5,554 nt of DNA from an uncultured Haemophilus sp. GTDB taxonomy: Bacteria; Pseudomonadota; Gammaproteobacteria; Enterobacterales; Pasteurellaceae. The notes under the pieces are model-generated. The model made no database searches. It was not told where the DNA came from and saw only the letters and a program-made list of their open reading frames with translations. Position 1 is the stretch's first letter. Every line of letters starts with the position of its first letter. The stretch spans positions 1 to 5,554 of the forward strand of contig CABSXY010000127.1 in assembly GCA_902481695.1 (NCBI GenBank), written 5' to 3'. The position numbers and the translations under genes were made by a program. Below, in pieces: positions 1 to 5,472 of this stretch.

Positions 1-539
1 GCAATTTCCATTGCCAGCATTTGCTCAAATTGCATACGGGAAAGACCAAGCTCTTCGGCTACCACATAAAGCACTTCTTTTTCTGACTCATGTAATTGAG
101 AATCAGCAAAGGCAGCCTGCACTTGCACGTGTAAGAACATTCTCAGTAAATCAGCACGTTGTCCGCATCCAATGCGGAATTCACGAATCACCTGGCGTAA
201 AGGGAAATCGGCTTCTTTACCGCGACGAAAGGCCTCTTGAGCGAGTTTGCGATGGCTCTCATCTAATTGCATCTGGTTCATCAACTGATTGGCCAGTTGA
301 ATATCTTCTTCCGTCACACGACCTTTGGATTTACTTAAATGTCCAAGTACCGCAAAGGTAGTTTGCATAAAGAGCGCTTGTCGGGTTGTTTTTTTCTTAA
401 AAAAGCTAGAGTTAACCGAACCAAGCTCATAGAGTTTTTTATCTGCGATAGAGCCTAAAATTAGTCCAGCGATAGCGCCGAAAAAGCCCCCCCATTTAAA
501 ACCGAGAAAAACGCCAATAATCTTTCCAAAAAAATACAT
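1..539 (-). CDS. djlA: DjlA, membrane-anchored DnaJ-like co-chaperone (partial, N-terminal 179 residues)
   Basis: Translating the minus strand from the ATG at 539 gives an open frame of 179 codons that leaves the window with no stop, so the C-terminal part, including the J domain, is outside. The start MYFFGKIIGVFLGFKWGGFF is followed by another hydrophobic glycine-rich stretch (FGAIAGLILGSIADKKL). This is the typical DjlA amino-terminus: one inner-membrane segment at about residues 5-31, with the rest in the cytoplasm. Residues from about 55 on form the helical TerB-like middle domain (e.g. GHLSKSKGRVTEEDI, then FRIGCGQRADLL and LHESEKEVLYVVAEELGLS). DjlA stimulates DnaK ATPase through its J domain and is linked in E. 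coli to envelope stress signalling; that is family knowledge. AGGGGA at 545-550 is a good ribosome site five bases before the start. The gene follows pyrE by 106 bp on the same strand and may have its own promoter. Confidence 0.93.
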   Translation of the reverse strand, partial: MYFFGKIIGVFLGFKWGGFFGAIAGLILGSIADKKLYELGSVNSSFFKKKTTRQALFMQTTFAVLGHLSKSKGRVTEEDIQLANQLMNQMQLDESHRKLAQEAFRRGKEADFPLRQVIREFRIGCGQRADLLRMFLHVQVQAAFADSQLHESEKEVLYVVAEELGLSRMQFEQMLAMEI

Positions 540-544
540 TCTCT

Positions 545-550
545 TCCCCT
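545..550 (-). promoter_or_regulatory. Ribosome binding site of djlA
   Basis: AGGGGA on the minus strand lies five bases before the ATG at 539. It supports that start, which also gives the expected DjlA membrane anchor at the very N-terminus. Confidence 0.7.
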
Positions 551-551
551 A

Positions 552-560
552 AAGTGCGGT
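552..560 (+). repeat. DNA uptake signal sequence (USS), intergenic
   Basis: Exact 9-base core AAGTGCGGT on the plus strand, between pyrE and djlA. It is followed by CAAAAG, consistent with the AT-rich tail of the Haemophilus consensus. These repeats are bound by the competence uptake machinery in Pasteurellaceae (family knowledge). Its last two bases are also the start of the inverted repeat at 559-576. Confidence 0.9.
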
Positions 561-576
561 CAAAAGGTCTTTTGAC
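559..576. repeat. Inverted repeat GTCAAAAG-GT-CTTTTGAC
   Basis: Two perfect 8-base arms flank a 2-base centre between pyrE and djlA. The centre is too short for a full-length hairpin, so the shape fits a dimeric protein-binding site at least as well as an RNA structure. It lies between the predicted djlA promoter and the djlA ribosome site. No regulator is recognised, and the AT-rich arms could partly reflect the adjoining uptake-signal tail. Confidence 0.45.
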
Positions 577-582
577 AATAAT

Positions 583-604
583 GGGCAGACGCAAATGTCT
601 GCCC
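583..604 (-). terminator. Stem-loop after pyrE: candidate terminator or djlA leader hairpin
   Basis: Perfect 8-bp GC-rich stem (GGGCAGAC at 583-590, GTCTGCCC at 597-604) with a 6-base loop, beginning 41 bp past the pyrE stop. On the minus strand it is followed by ATTATTGTC, a poor U-tract, so it is not a clear intrinsic terminator. It may end some rph-pyrE transcripts, protect their 3' end, or form the 5' end of the djlA mRNA if the promoter predicted at 610-637 is real. Confidence 0.5.
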
Positions 605-609
605 TTACA

Positions 610-637
610 TTAATATGGCTTTATTCTTATTTTTCAA
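610..637 (-). promoter_or_regulatory. Candidate sigma-70 promoter of djlA
   Basis: Minus strand: TTGAAA (632-637, 5 of 6 to consensus), a 16-base spacer, then TATTAA (610-615, 4 of 6). Transcription would start near 603, at the foot of the 583-604 hairpin. The region is AT-rich, so a chance match is possible. Confidence 0.33.
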
Positions 638-645
638 GTGATGAA

Positions 646-1287
646 TTACACACCATAACTTTCACGATAAGCCCGCATCGCAGGTAAATATTGCTGATAA
701 TCGGGTTCTTTTTCAATGAATTGCATTAAATCATCTAAATCAATAATGGAAAGCACTTGGCATTGGTAGTCTCGTTCTACTTCTTGGATGGCAGACAGTT
801 CCCCTTTGCCTTTTTCCTGACGATTTAATGCAATAAAGACAGCGGCTAATTTCGCGTGATTGGCTTCAAGAAGCGCCATGGATTCACGAATGGCTGTGCC
901 GGCGGTGATGACATCATCGACTAATAATACATTGCCAGTTAATGGGCTACCGATCAAATTACCGCCTTCACCGTGATCTTTCGCTTCTTTACGATTAAAG
1001 CAAACAGGCGTATCACGGTTAAATTGATTGAATAGTGCAATGGAAACGCTCGTCGCAATCGGAATACCTTTGTAGGCAGGTCCAAAAATGACATCAAAAT
1101 CGACCGCACTTGATTGAATTGCTTTCGCGTAGTATTCACCTAAGCGAGCAAGATCTGCGCCAGTACTAAACAACCCAGCATTGAAAAAATAAGGACTTTT
1201 TCGACCTGATTTTAGTGCAAACTCGCCAAATTTAAGCACGTTACGGCTCAAGGCAAATTTAATAAATTCGATTTTGTAGCTTTCCAT
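646..1287 (-). CDS. pyrE: Orotate phosphoribosyltransferase
   Basis: Cytoplasmic enzyme of de novo pyrimidine synthesis; it joins orotate to PRPP to give orotidine 5'-monophosphate. The 213 residues equal the E. coli PyrE length. Visible motifs are the orotate/PRPP-contacting LKSGRKSPYFFN (25-36), the flexible catalytic loop with R99, K100, K103 and H105 (FNRKEAKDHGEGG), and the PRPP-binding VLLVDDVITAGTA (120-132) of type I phosphoribosyltransferases. The frame is intact and all key residues are present. The ATG at 1287 is supported by AGGAAC, which overlaps the rph stop codon; only 9 bp separate the two genes, so they are almost certainly cotranscribed and probably translationally coupled. 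In E. coli, pyrE is controlled by a UTP-sensitive attenuator located between rph and pyrE; the 9-bp gap here cannot hold one. An uptake signal (1103-1111) lies inside the gene and encodes part of S59-A61-V62. Confidence 0.98.
   Translation of the reverse strand: MESYKIEFIKFALSRNVLKFGEFALKSGRKSPYFFNAGLFSTGADLARLGEYYAKAIQSSAVDFDVIFGPAYKGIPIATSVSIALFNQFNRDTPVCFNRKEAKDHGEGGNLIGSPLTGNVLLVDDVITAGTAIRESMALLEANHAKLAAVFIALNRQEKGKGELSAIQEVERDYQCQVLSIIDLDDLMQFIEKEPDYQQYLPAMRAYRESYGV
1103..1111 (-). repeat. DNA uptake signal sequence inside pyrE
   Basis: Minus-strand AAGTGCGGT within the pyrE coding region. The following bases also fit the extended Haemophilus consensus, with AT tracts ATTTT and TTTTT at the expected spacing (extended element about 1084-1111). 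It encodes S-A-V-D-F-D-V-I-F, from residue S60. Confidence 0.9.
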
Positions 1288-1296
1288 TTTTTGTTC

Positions 1297-2013
1297 CTAT
1301 AAACCTAATGCTTCACGTTGTGCAGCGAAGATTTGTTCGCAGCCTTGTTTTGCTAAGCCTAATAAGGTGAGTAATTCTTCGTGGCTGAATGGTTCGCCTT
1401 CTGCAGTACCTTGCACTTCGATCATGCGGCCATCTTCCATCATCACAACGTTCATGTCTGTTTCAGCGGCTGAATCTTCTACATATTCCAAATCACACAC
1501 GGCTTCACCTTCAACAATTCCAACCGAAATCGCCGCAACCAGACCTTTGATTGGATTGGTTTTTAATGTGCCGTTAGCGATTAAACCGTTGATGGCATCA
1601 CATAATGCCACTGCGGCACCGGTGATGGAGGCTGTTCTTGTACCGCCATCCGCTTGAATCACATCGCAGTCTAAGGTAATAGAACGTTCGCCAAGGGCCT
1701 CTAAGTCAACCATTGCACGCAATGAACGTGCGATTAAACGTTGAATTTCCATGGTGCGTCCACCTTGTTTGCCTTTTGCCGCTTCACGTTGCATACGGCT
1801 GTGTGTAGAGCGAGGTAACATGCCATATTCTGCTGTCACCCAACCTTGATTCTGTCCTTTTAAGAAACGCGGTACGCTTTCATCAACACTCGCCGTACAT
1901 AAAACTTTAGTATCACCAAATTCCACTAATACTGAGCCTTCAGCATGTTTCGTGTAATTACGGGTGATTTTAATTGGACGAGGCTGATGATTTTCACGAT
2001 TATTTGGACGCAT
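1297..2013 (-). CDS. rph: Ribonuclease PH (tRNA 3'-end processing exoribonuclease)
   Basis: Phosphorolytic 3'-to-5' exoribonuclease that trims tRNA precursors and other structured RNAs, releasing nucleoside diphosphates; it works as a ring-shaped hexamer in the cytoplasm. The 238 residues match the family length. Seen in the protein: the amino-terminal NYTKHAEGSVLVEFGDTKVL (19-38), the substrate loop GWVTAEYGMLPRST (57-70), phosphate-binding arginines R86 (in KQGGRTMEIQRLI) and R126 (in QADGGTRTASITGA), and acidic D180 and D186 in EDSAAETDMN for the metal. The ATG at 2013 has AAGGAA six bases upstream. The frame is complete, unlike the well-known frameshifted rph of E. coli K-12. It is the first gene of rph-pyrE, placed after the dauA terminator. 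No convincing promoter fits the roughly 25 bp between terminator and ribosome site, so its promoter may overlap the terminator or the dauA 3' end. Confidence 0.98.
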   Translation of the reverse strand: MRPNNRENHQPRPIKITRNYTKHAEGSVLVEFGDTKVLCTASVDESVPRFLKGQNQGWVTAEYGMLPRSTHSRMQREAAKGKQGGRTMEIQRLIARSLRAMVDLEALGERSITLDCDVIQADGGTRTASITGAAVALCDAINGLIANGTLKTNPIKGLVAAISVGIVEGEAVCDLEYVEDSAAETDMNVVMMEDGRMIEVQGTAEGEPFSHEELLTLLGLAKQGCEQIFAAQREALGL

Positions 2014-2037
2014 TCTGAATTCCTTTATTTTATTGAT

Positions 2038-2068
2038 AAAAAAGCGTGCTTATTTTAGCACGCTTTTT
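2038..2068 (-). terminator. Intrinsic terminator of dauA
   Basis: Minus strand: GCGTGCT, loop AAAATA, AGCACGC, then six T residues, starting within about ten bases of the dauA stop codon. The stem can extend with five A-T pairs. The plus-strand reading also has a T-run, so it could stop antisense transcription too. It separates dauA from rph-pyrE. Confidence 0.88.
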
Positions 2069-2074
2069 AGTGTT

Positions 2075-3823
2075 TTATGGATTTGCTTGTTCAAACTCAC
2101 GAATTTTATTAAACACATCTTGTAAATCTGTACCATAGTTAATTTTTTGCAATTCAGGCACAGAGTTAGATTTTACTAACATTCTTAGTGGTTGGAATTG
2201 CATATTGCACAAGTAGATTTGTTGATGTGGCAACATATGCTGTACAAAATGAGTGAGAGCATGAATGCCCCCAGTATCAAGCACTGTCACAGCATCGCAT
2301 TGCAACACAATATGTTTGATCTCGTGAACCGTATGGACGGTTTTATCATGCAAATCCGCAAAGAGTTTATCCGCCGCAGCAAAGAATAGTGGACCGCTGA
2401 TACGATAAGCTAATACATCATTTAAATCTTCTGGTGCAGGTTGTTCAATCGCTTTTGTCATTTCTGCAATGGTGCGGATAAATAAGAGACTCGCTAATAA
2501 TACGCCGACAGAGATGGCGATCACCATATCAAATAACACGGTGAGAATTAAGCAAGTGAACAACACAGCAATTTCATTTTTTGTTGAGCGACGCGCCAAA
2601 CGAATAATTTCAGGTACATTTGCCATATGCCAAGCTACCATTAATAGCAATGCAGCCATAGAAGAGAGTGGCAAATAAGACAGGGCATTCGCAAAGAATA
2701 ATAGCGAGAATAAAACTAAGAGTGCATGAATTACACTGGCTATTGGTGATACCGCTCCAGATTTTACATTGGCTGCGGAACGTGCAATTGCCGCGGTTGC
2801 CGTAATGCCGCCTAAGAATGGTGAAATAATATTACCTAAACCTTGGGCGAGTAATTCATTATTGGAATGATGTTTGGTATCCGTCATATTATCTAAGATG
2901 ACCGCACAAAGTAGCGATTCAATCGCGCCTAATACAGCCATTGAAAAGGCGGCAGGCAAGATATCTTGTATGCGATCAAAATTCCAATTGATGACGTCAC
3001 CTTGTGCATTAGGAATATTCCAAGGTAAGGCAAATTCAGGCAAGACATTAGGGATACCATGTCCTGTTGTACCGTCAGATAAGGTATATTGGAATGCCGT
3101 ACCAATAGTTTCAACCGAGAAACCGAATTGTCCTAAGGCTAATGCTAATGCCATGAGTGTCCCAATAATGACCGCAGGTAAATGACCTGGCACGGGTAAA
3201 CGAAGCTTATGCCATTGGGTGAGTACAAATAAGGTGATCACGCCAACCGCAGTATCTGCCCAGTTAATCGTCGGAAGTGCGGTCAAAATAGCTTGCACTT
3301 TTTCAATATAGTGAGGTGGCATCTGAGCAATGTCTAAACCTAAGAAATCTTTGATTTGCAAGGTTCCGATAGTGATCCCAATTCCGCAGGTAAAGCCAAG
3401 TGTAACGGGGAGAGGGATGTACTCAATTAGTCGTCCCAATCGAGACAACGCCATGATGACTAAAATAATTCCAGAAAGTAGCGTTGCCATGAGTAACCCG
3501 CTGAGCCCAAATTGTTGGGTGACGGGATATAAAATTACAACAAATGCGGCGGTTGGACCGGAAATATTAAAACGCGATCCACCGGTTAACGCAATTACGA
3601 TACCTGCTACGATAGCGGTATAAAGACCGTGTTGTGGTGGAACACCGCTGGCGATTGCCAAGGCCATGGAGAGGGGAATCGCAATGACGCCCACGGTGAG
3701 ACCCGCGATAATATCTTTAATCAATTTTTGTTTTCCGTAACCTTCACGGAAAGATTCTTTCAATGCGCTAAATGGTTTTACGGCCAAAAACACATTTTTA
3801 GAAAAGAGTAATTTGATTTGCAT
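2075..3823 (-). CDS. dauA: SulP/SLC26-family C4-dicarboxylate transporter with STAS domain (DauA/YchM-like)
   Basis: Inner-membrane anion transporter of 582 residues. As I recall it, the sequence follows E. coli DauA (YchM) along most of its length, e.g. GLTVGVIAIPLSMALAIASG (41-60), GLYTAIVAGIVIALTGGSR (66-84), NISGPTAAFVVILYP (86-100) and GGITATAAIARSAANV (338-353). Residues about 38-455 form the hydrophobic SulP core (14 segments in this family). Residues about 468-575 form a cytoplasmic STAS domain with VLDTGGIHAL (514-523); the family position that is phosphorylatable serine in anti-sigma antagonists is threonine here. E. coli DauA takes up succinate and other C4-dicarboxylates aerobically, mainly at acid pH. 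Substrate here is inferred from that resemblance; sulfate or bicarbonate transport is the alternative. The ATG at 3823 gives an amino-terminus of the expected length, but no Shine-Dalgarno is seen before it. The gene is monocistronic, diverging from tRNA-Ser and ending at its own terminator. Confidence 0.93.
   Translation of the reverse strand: MQIKLLFSKNVFLAVKPFSALKESFREGYGKQKLIKDIIAGLTVGVIAIPLSMALAIASGVPPQHGLYTAIVAGIVIALTGGSRFNISGPTAAFVVILYPVTQQFGLSGLLMATLLSGIILVIMALSRLGRLIEYIPLPVTLGFTCGIGITIGTLQIKDFLGLDIAQMPPHYIEKVQAILTALPTINWADTAVGVITLFVLTQWHKLRLPVPGHLPAVIIGTLMALALALGQFGFSVETIGTAFQYTLSDGTTGHGIPNVLPEFALPWNIPNAQGDVINWNFDRIQDILPAAFSMAVLGAIESLLCAVILDNMTDTKHHSNNELLAQGLGNIISPFLGGITATAAIARSAANVKSGAVSPIASVIHALLVLFSLLFFANALSYLPLSSMAALLLMVAWHMANVPEIIRLARRSTKNEIAVLFTCLILTVLFDMVIAISVGVLLASLLFIRTIAEMTKAIEQPAPEDLNDVLAYRISGPLFFAAADKLFADLHDKTVHTVHEIKHIVLQCDAVTVLDTGGIHALTHFVQHMLPHQQIYLCNMQFQPLRMLVKSNSVPELQKINYGTDLQDVFNKIREFEQANP
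3275..3283 (+). repeat. DNA uptake signal sequence inside dauA
   Basis: Plus-strand AAGTGCGGT followed by CAAAATA and, after a 6-base gap, ACTTTTT, close to the extended Haemophilus consensus. It lies antisense within the dauA coding region, in the stretch for residues about 181-183. Confidence 0.9.
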
Positions 3824-3857
3824 AAAAATACGACGATAGAAAAGAGATAAGTTTATA

Positions 3858-3869
3858 TTTTAGCTAAAA
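3858..3869. repeat. Palindrome TTTTAGCTAAAA upstream of dauA
   Basis: Perfect 12-base palindrome 34 bp before the dauA start, in the intergenic region shared with tRNA-Ser. It could be an operator or only AT-rich background; no known regulator site is recognised. Confidence 0.25.
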
Positions 3870-3903
3870 GGAATAGGATTTTTTATGTTCTAGCTCAAAA
3901 AAC

Positions 3904-3932
3904 TTGACTAATCTTAGATAAATCTTTATATT
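3904..3932 (+). promoter_or_regulatory. Sigma-70 promoter of tRNA-Ser
   Basis: TTGACT (3904-3909), a 17-base spacer, then TATATT (3927-3932), both 5 of 6 to consensus at ideal spacing. The bases after the -10 (TCACGC) are fairly GC-rich, as is common for stringently controlled stable-RNA promoters. The start would be near 3939, about ten bases before the mature tRNA. Confidence 0.8.
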
Positions 3933-3948
3933 TCACGCACTTCAAAAC

Positions 3949-4038
3949 GGTGAGATGTCCGAGTGGTTGAAGGAGCACGCCTGGAAAGCGTGTATGTGCG
4001 AAAGTGCATCGGGGGTTCGAATCCCCCTCTCACCGCCA
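3949..4038 (+). tRNA. tRNA-Ser (anticodon GGA)
   Basis: Class II tRNA of 90 bases including the encoded CCA (4036-4038). The acceptor stem GGTGAGA pairs with TCTCACC. The anticodon stem is CACGC/GCGTG with loop CTGGAAA, so the anticodon is GGA at 3983-3985 and reads UCC and UCU. A long variable arm (about 3993-4010, with a GAAA loop) is typical of tRNA-Ser. The T arm is GGGGG/CCCCC with loop TTCGAAT. It has its own promoter and is divergent from dauA. No GC-rich terminator hairpin is seen after it. Confidence 0.98.
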
Positions 4039-4194
4039 TTCAAATGTTTTCTTTTCTGAATTTAAAACTGTCTTTTAAACTAATCATTTTGAGATCTAGA
4101 ATTTACGCTAATTTTTTTGTAAAAAATATGTGTTGAATTGATTATTTTCGCTATAAAAGCAATTAGAAAAATAATGACAGACTAAAATGAGTAA
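4039..4194. other. AT-rich spacer between convergent tRNA-Ser and tRNA-Arg
   Basis: The 156 bases between the 3' ends of the convergent tRNAs hold no credible open frame and no GC-rich stem-loop. They contain T- and A-runs (such as the T7 near 4112-4118) and weak AT-only inverted repeats (TTTAAAA/TTTTAAA near 4060-4078). Transcripts from both sides must end here or be processed back by RNases; the signal used is not evident. Confidence 0.6.
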
Positions 4195-4271
<77 letters not shown>

Positions 4272-4323
4272 ATTTCAAGGGTTACATCTTTTGTATGGAA
4301 TTTCGAGGAAAATATAAAAGAAG

Positions 4324-4400
4324 TGGTCGGCGAGATAGGATTTGAACCTACGACCCACTGGTCCCAAACCAGTTGCGCTACCAAGCTGCGCTACTCGCCG
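4324..4400 (-). tRNA. tRNA-Pro (anticodon TGG)
   Basis: 77 bases including encoded CCA (4324-4326). The acceptor stem is CGGCGAG/CTCGCCG, the anticodon stem ACTGG/CCAGT with loop TTTGGGA, and the anticodon TGG lies at 4364-4366. It reads CCA and, with the usual wobble modification, probably other proline codons. The T loop TTCAAAT is standard. It is the first gene of a tRNA-Pro/tRNA-Arg unit with a strong promoter immediately upstream. Confidence 0.98.
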
Positions 4401-4413
4401 ACGATTGAGCACA

Positions 4414-4441
4414 ATTATAGTGAGCTTTTCTTTTCAGTCAA
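4414..4441 (-). promoter_or_regulatory. Strong sigma-70 promoter of the tRNA-Pro/tRNA-Arg unit
   Basis: Minus strand: TTGACT (4436-4441), a 16-base spacer, then a perfect TATAAT (4414-4419). Transcription would start near 4407, leaving only about seven leader bases before tRNA-Pro. AT-rich runs just upstream could act as an UP element. Confidence 0.88.
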
Positions 4442-4492
4442 TTAATTTTTTAGATTCCTCTTTCAATTGCTCAAAATTATTCCAGTTTTTCA

Positions 4493-4501
4493 ACCGCACT
4501 T
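4493..4501 (-). repeat. DNA uptake signal sequence between tRNA-Pro and folD
   Basis: Minus-strand AAGTGCGGT followed by TGAAAAA and, after six bases, TAATTTT, a good match to the extended Haemophilus consensus. It sits between the divergent promoters of the tRNA unit and folD. Confidence 0.9.
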
Positions 4502-4510
4502 TTGTTGCCT

Positions 4511-4539
4511 TTGTAAAATAAGGCGTTGTCAGTTAAAAT
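4511..4539 (+). promoter_or_regulatory. Candidate sigma-70 promoter of folD
   Basis: TTGTAA (4511-4516, 4 of 6), a 17-base spacer, then TAAAAT (4534-4539, 5 of 6). The start would be near 4546, inside the PurR-like operator that begins at the last base of the -10. Other -35/-10 pairings tried in this region were worse. Confidence 0.5.
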
Positions 4540-4554
4540 AGCAAACGTTTACTT
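4539..4554 (+). promoter_or_regulatory. PurR-type operator upstream of folD
   Basis: The bases GCAAACGTTT (4541-4550) match the central ten of the E. coli PurR box consensus (ACGCAAACGTTTNCNT). The following ACTT also fits, leaving only the first two positions as mismatches. The core AAACGTTT is a perfect palindrome, as expected for a LacI-family dimer. It overlaps the predicted folD start point, the classic place for repression. FolD supplies 10-formyl-tetrahydrofolate, which purine synthesis consumes, so purine control makes sense. PurR binding itself is inferred. Confidence 0.65.
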
Positions 4555-4578
4555 AATGCCATCTTGAGGAAAAAACGC

Positions 4579-5436
4579 ATGACTGCTCAAATTATTTCAG
4601 GTACTGAACTATCAAAAAAAATCAAATCGGATGTTGCCAATAAAATTGAACATTATCGTGCTCAAGGTAAACGTGCACCAGGACTTGCGGTAATTTTGGT
4701 GGGGGCAGATCCCGCTTCTCAAGTCTATGTCGGCAGTAAACGAAAAAGTTGTGAGGAAATCGGGATGGTTTCAAAGTCCTATGATTTACCTGAAACCACT
4801 TCGGAAGCAGAACTACTGCAACTGATAGATCAATTGAATGCGGATGAAACGATTGATGGTATTCTTGTGCAACTTCCATTGCCTGAACAAATTAATAGCA
4901 CATCAGTAATTGAGCGTATTAACCCTGAAAAAGATGTGGATGGTTTCCACCCTTATAATGTGGGGCGTTTATGTCAGCGTATTCCAACTTTACGCGCTTG
5001 CACCCCTTATGGCGTGATGAAATTATTAGAAACCACAGGCATTGATTTACACGGTAAACATGCCGTGATCGTCGGCGCATCAAATATTGTGGGGCGCCCA
5101 ATGTCACTTGAATTATTATTGGCAGGCGCTACAGTCACAGTGACACACCGTTTTACCAAAGATTTAGAGCATCATATTCGTCAGGCGGATGTTTTAGTGG
5201 TAGCTGTGGGTAAACCTCGTTTTATTCCAGGCGATTGGATTAAAGAAGGGGCAACGGTCATTGATGTGGGGATTAACCGTATCAATGGTAAATTAGTCGG
5301 TGACGTGGAATATGATGTGGCGATACAAAAAGCGGCTTATATTACACCAGTACCGGGTGGAGTAGGACCAATGACGGTTGCCATGCTGATGTTTAATACA
5401 CTTTATGCTTATGAGCATAACAATCAATTGGTTTAA
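4579..5436 (+). CDS. folD: Bifunctional methylenetetrahydrofolate dehydrogenase / methenyltetrahydrofolate cyclohydrolase
   Basis: Cytoplasmic one-carbon enzyme: it oxidises 5,10-methylene-THF with NADP+ and hydrolyses the methenyl product to 10-formyl-THF, used for purines and initiator formyl-Met-tRNA. The 285 residues compare with 288 in E. coli. Catalytic YVGSKRKSCEE (50-60) contains the family's essential lysine K54. ILVQLPLP (95-102) and KDVDGFHPYNVGR (118-130), with D121, line the folate site. GASNIVGRP (166-174) begins the dinucleotide-binding fold, and PVPGGVGPMT (257-266) is the C-terminal signature. I chose the ATG at 4579 because GAGGA (4566-4570) is eight bases upstream and MTAQIISG matches the family start. 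The in-frame TTG at 4564 would put that ribosome site inside the coding region. The gene appears monocistronic, with its own promoter, a PurR-like operator and a terminator made of paired uptake signals. Confidence 0.98.
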   Translation: MTAQIISGTELSKKIKSDVANKIEHYRAQGKRAPGLAVILVGADPASQVYVGSKRKSCEEIGMVSKSYDLPETTSEAELLQLIDQLNADETIDGILVQLPLPEQINSTSVIERINPEKDVDGFHPYNVGRLCQRIPTLRACTPYGVMKLLETTGIDLHGKHAVIVGASNIVGRPMSLELLLAGATVTVTHRFTKDLEHHIRQADVLVVAVGKPRFIPGDWIKEGATVIDVGINRINGKLVGDVEYDVAIQKAAYITPVPGGVGPMTVAMLMFNTLYAYEHNNQLV

Positions 5437-5446
5437 GAAATGAAAA

Positions 5447-5455
5447 AAGTGCGGT
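5447..5455 (+). repeat. DNA uptake signal sequence, left arm of folD terminator
   Basis: Exact plus-strand AAGTGCGGT, paired with the inverted copy at 5464-5472 in one hairpin. Confidence 0.92.
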
Positions 5456-5463
5456 TAAATTTA

Positions 5464-5472
5464 ACCGCACTT
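5464..5472 (-). repeat. DNA uptake signal sequence, right arm of folD terminator
   Basis: Exact minus-strand AAGTGCGGT, the inverted partner of the copy at 5447-5455. Confidence 0.92.

Noticed and set aside
11..361. Plus-strand open frame of 116 codons
   Set aside because: It is antisense to djlA, whose minus-strand product is clearly recognisable; the plus-strand peptide resembles no family I know.
1367..1657. Plus-strand open frame opposite rph
   Set aside because: It is serine/alanine-rich and antisense to an intact, strongly conserved rph; a typical shadow frame.
2874..3623. Plus-strand open frames opposite dauA (2874-3185, 3330-3623, and smaller ones at 2192-2389, 2469-2678 and 3629-3811)
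   Set aside because: They are shadows of the well-conserved dauA coding region, with no ribosome sites or recognisable products.
3870..3898. Possible dauA promoter TTGAGC, 17-base spacer, TATTCC on the minus strand
   Set aside because: Spacing is ideal but the -10 matches only 3 of 6, so it is too weak to annotate in AT-rich DNA.
3934..3942. Near-match to the uptake signal (CACGCACTT) before tRNA-Ser
   Set aside because: Two mismatches in the 9-base core; it is better explained as part of the tRNA promoter discriminator and leader.
4564..4578. TTG start that would lengthen FolD by five residues (MRKKR)
   Set aside because: The ribosome site GAGGA begins within this TTG extension, and the ATG at 4579 gives the family-typical amino-terminus.
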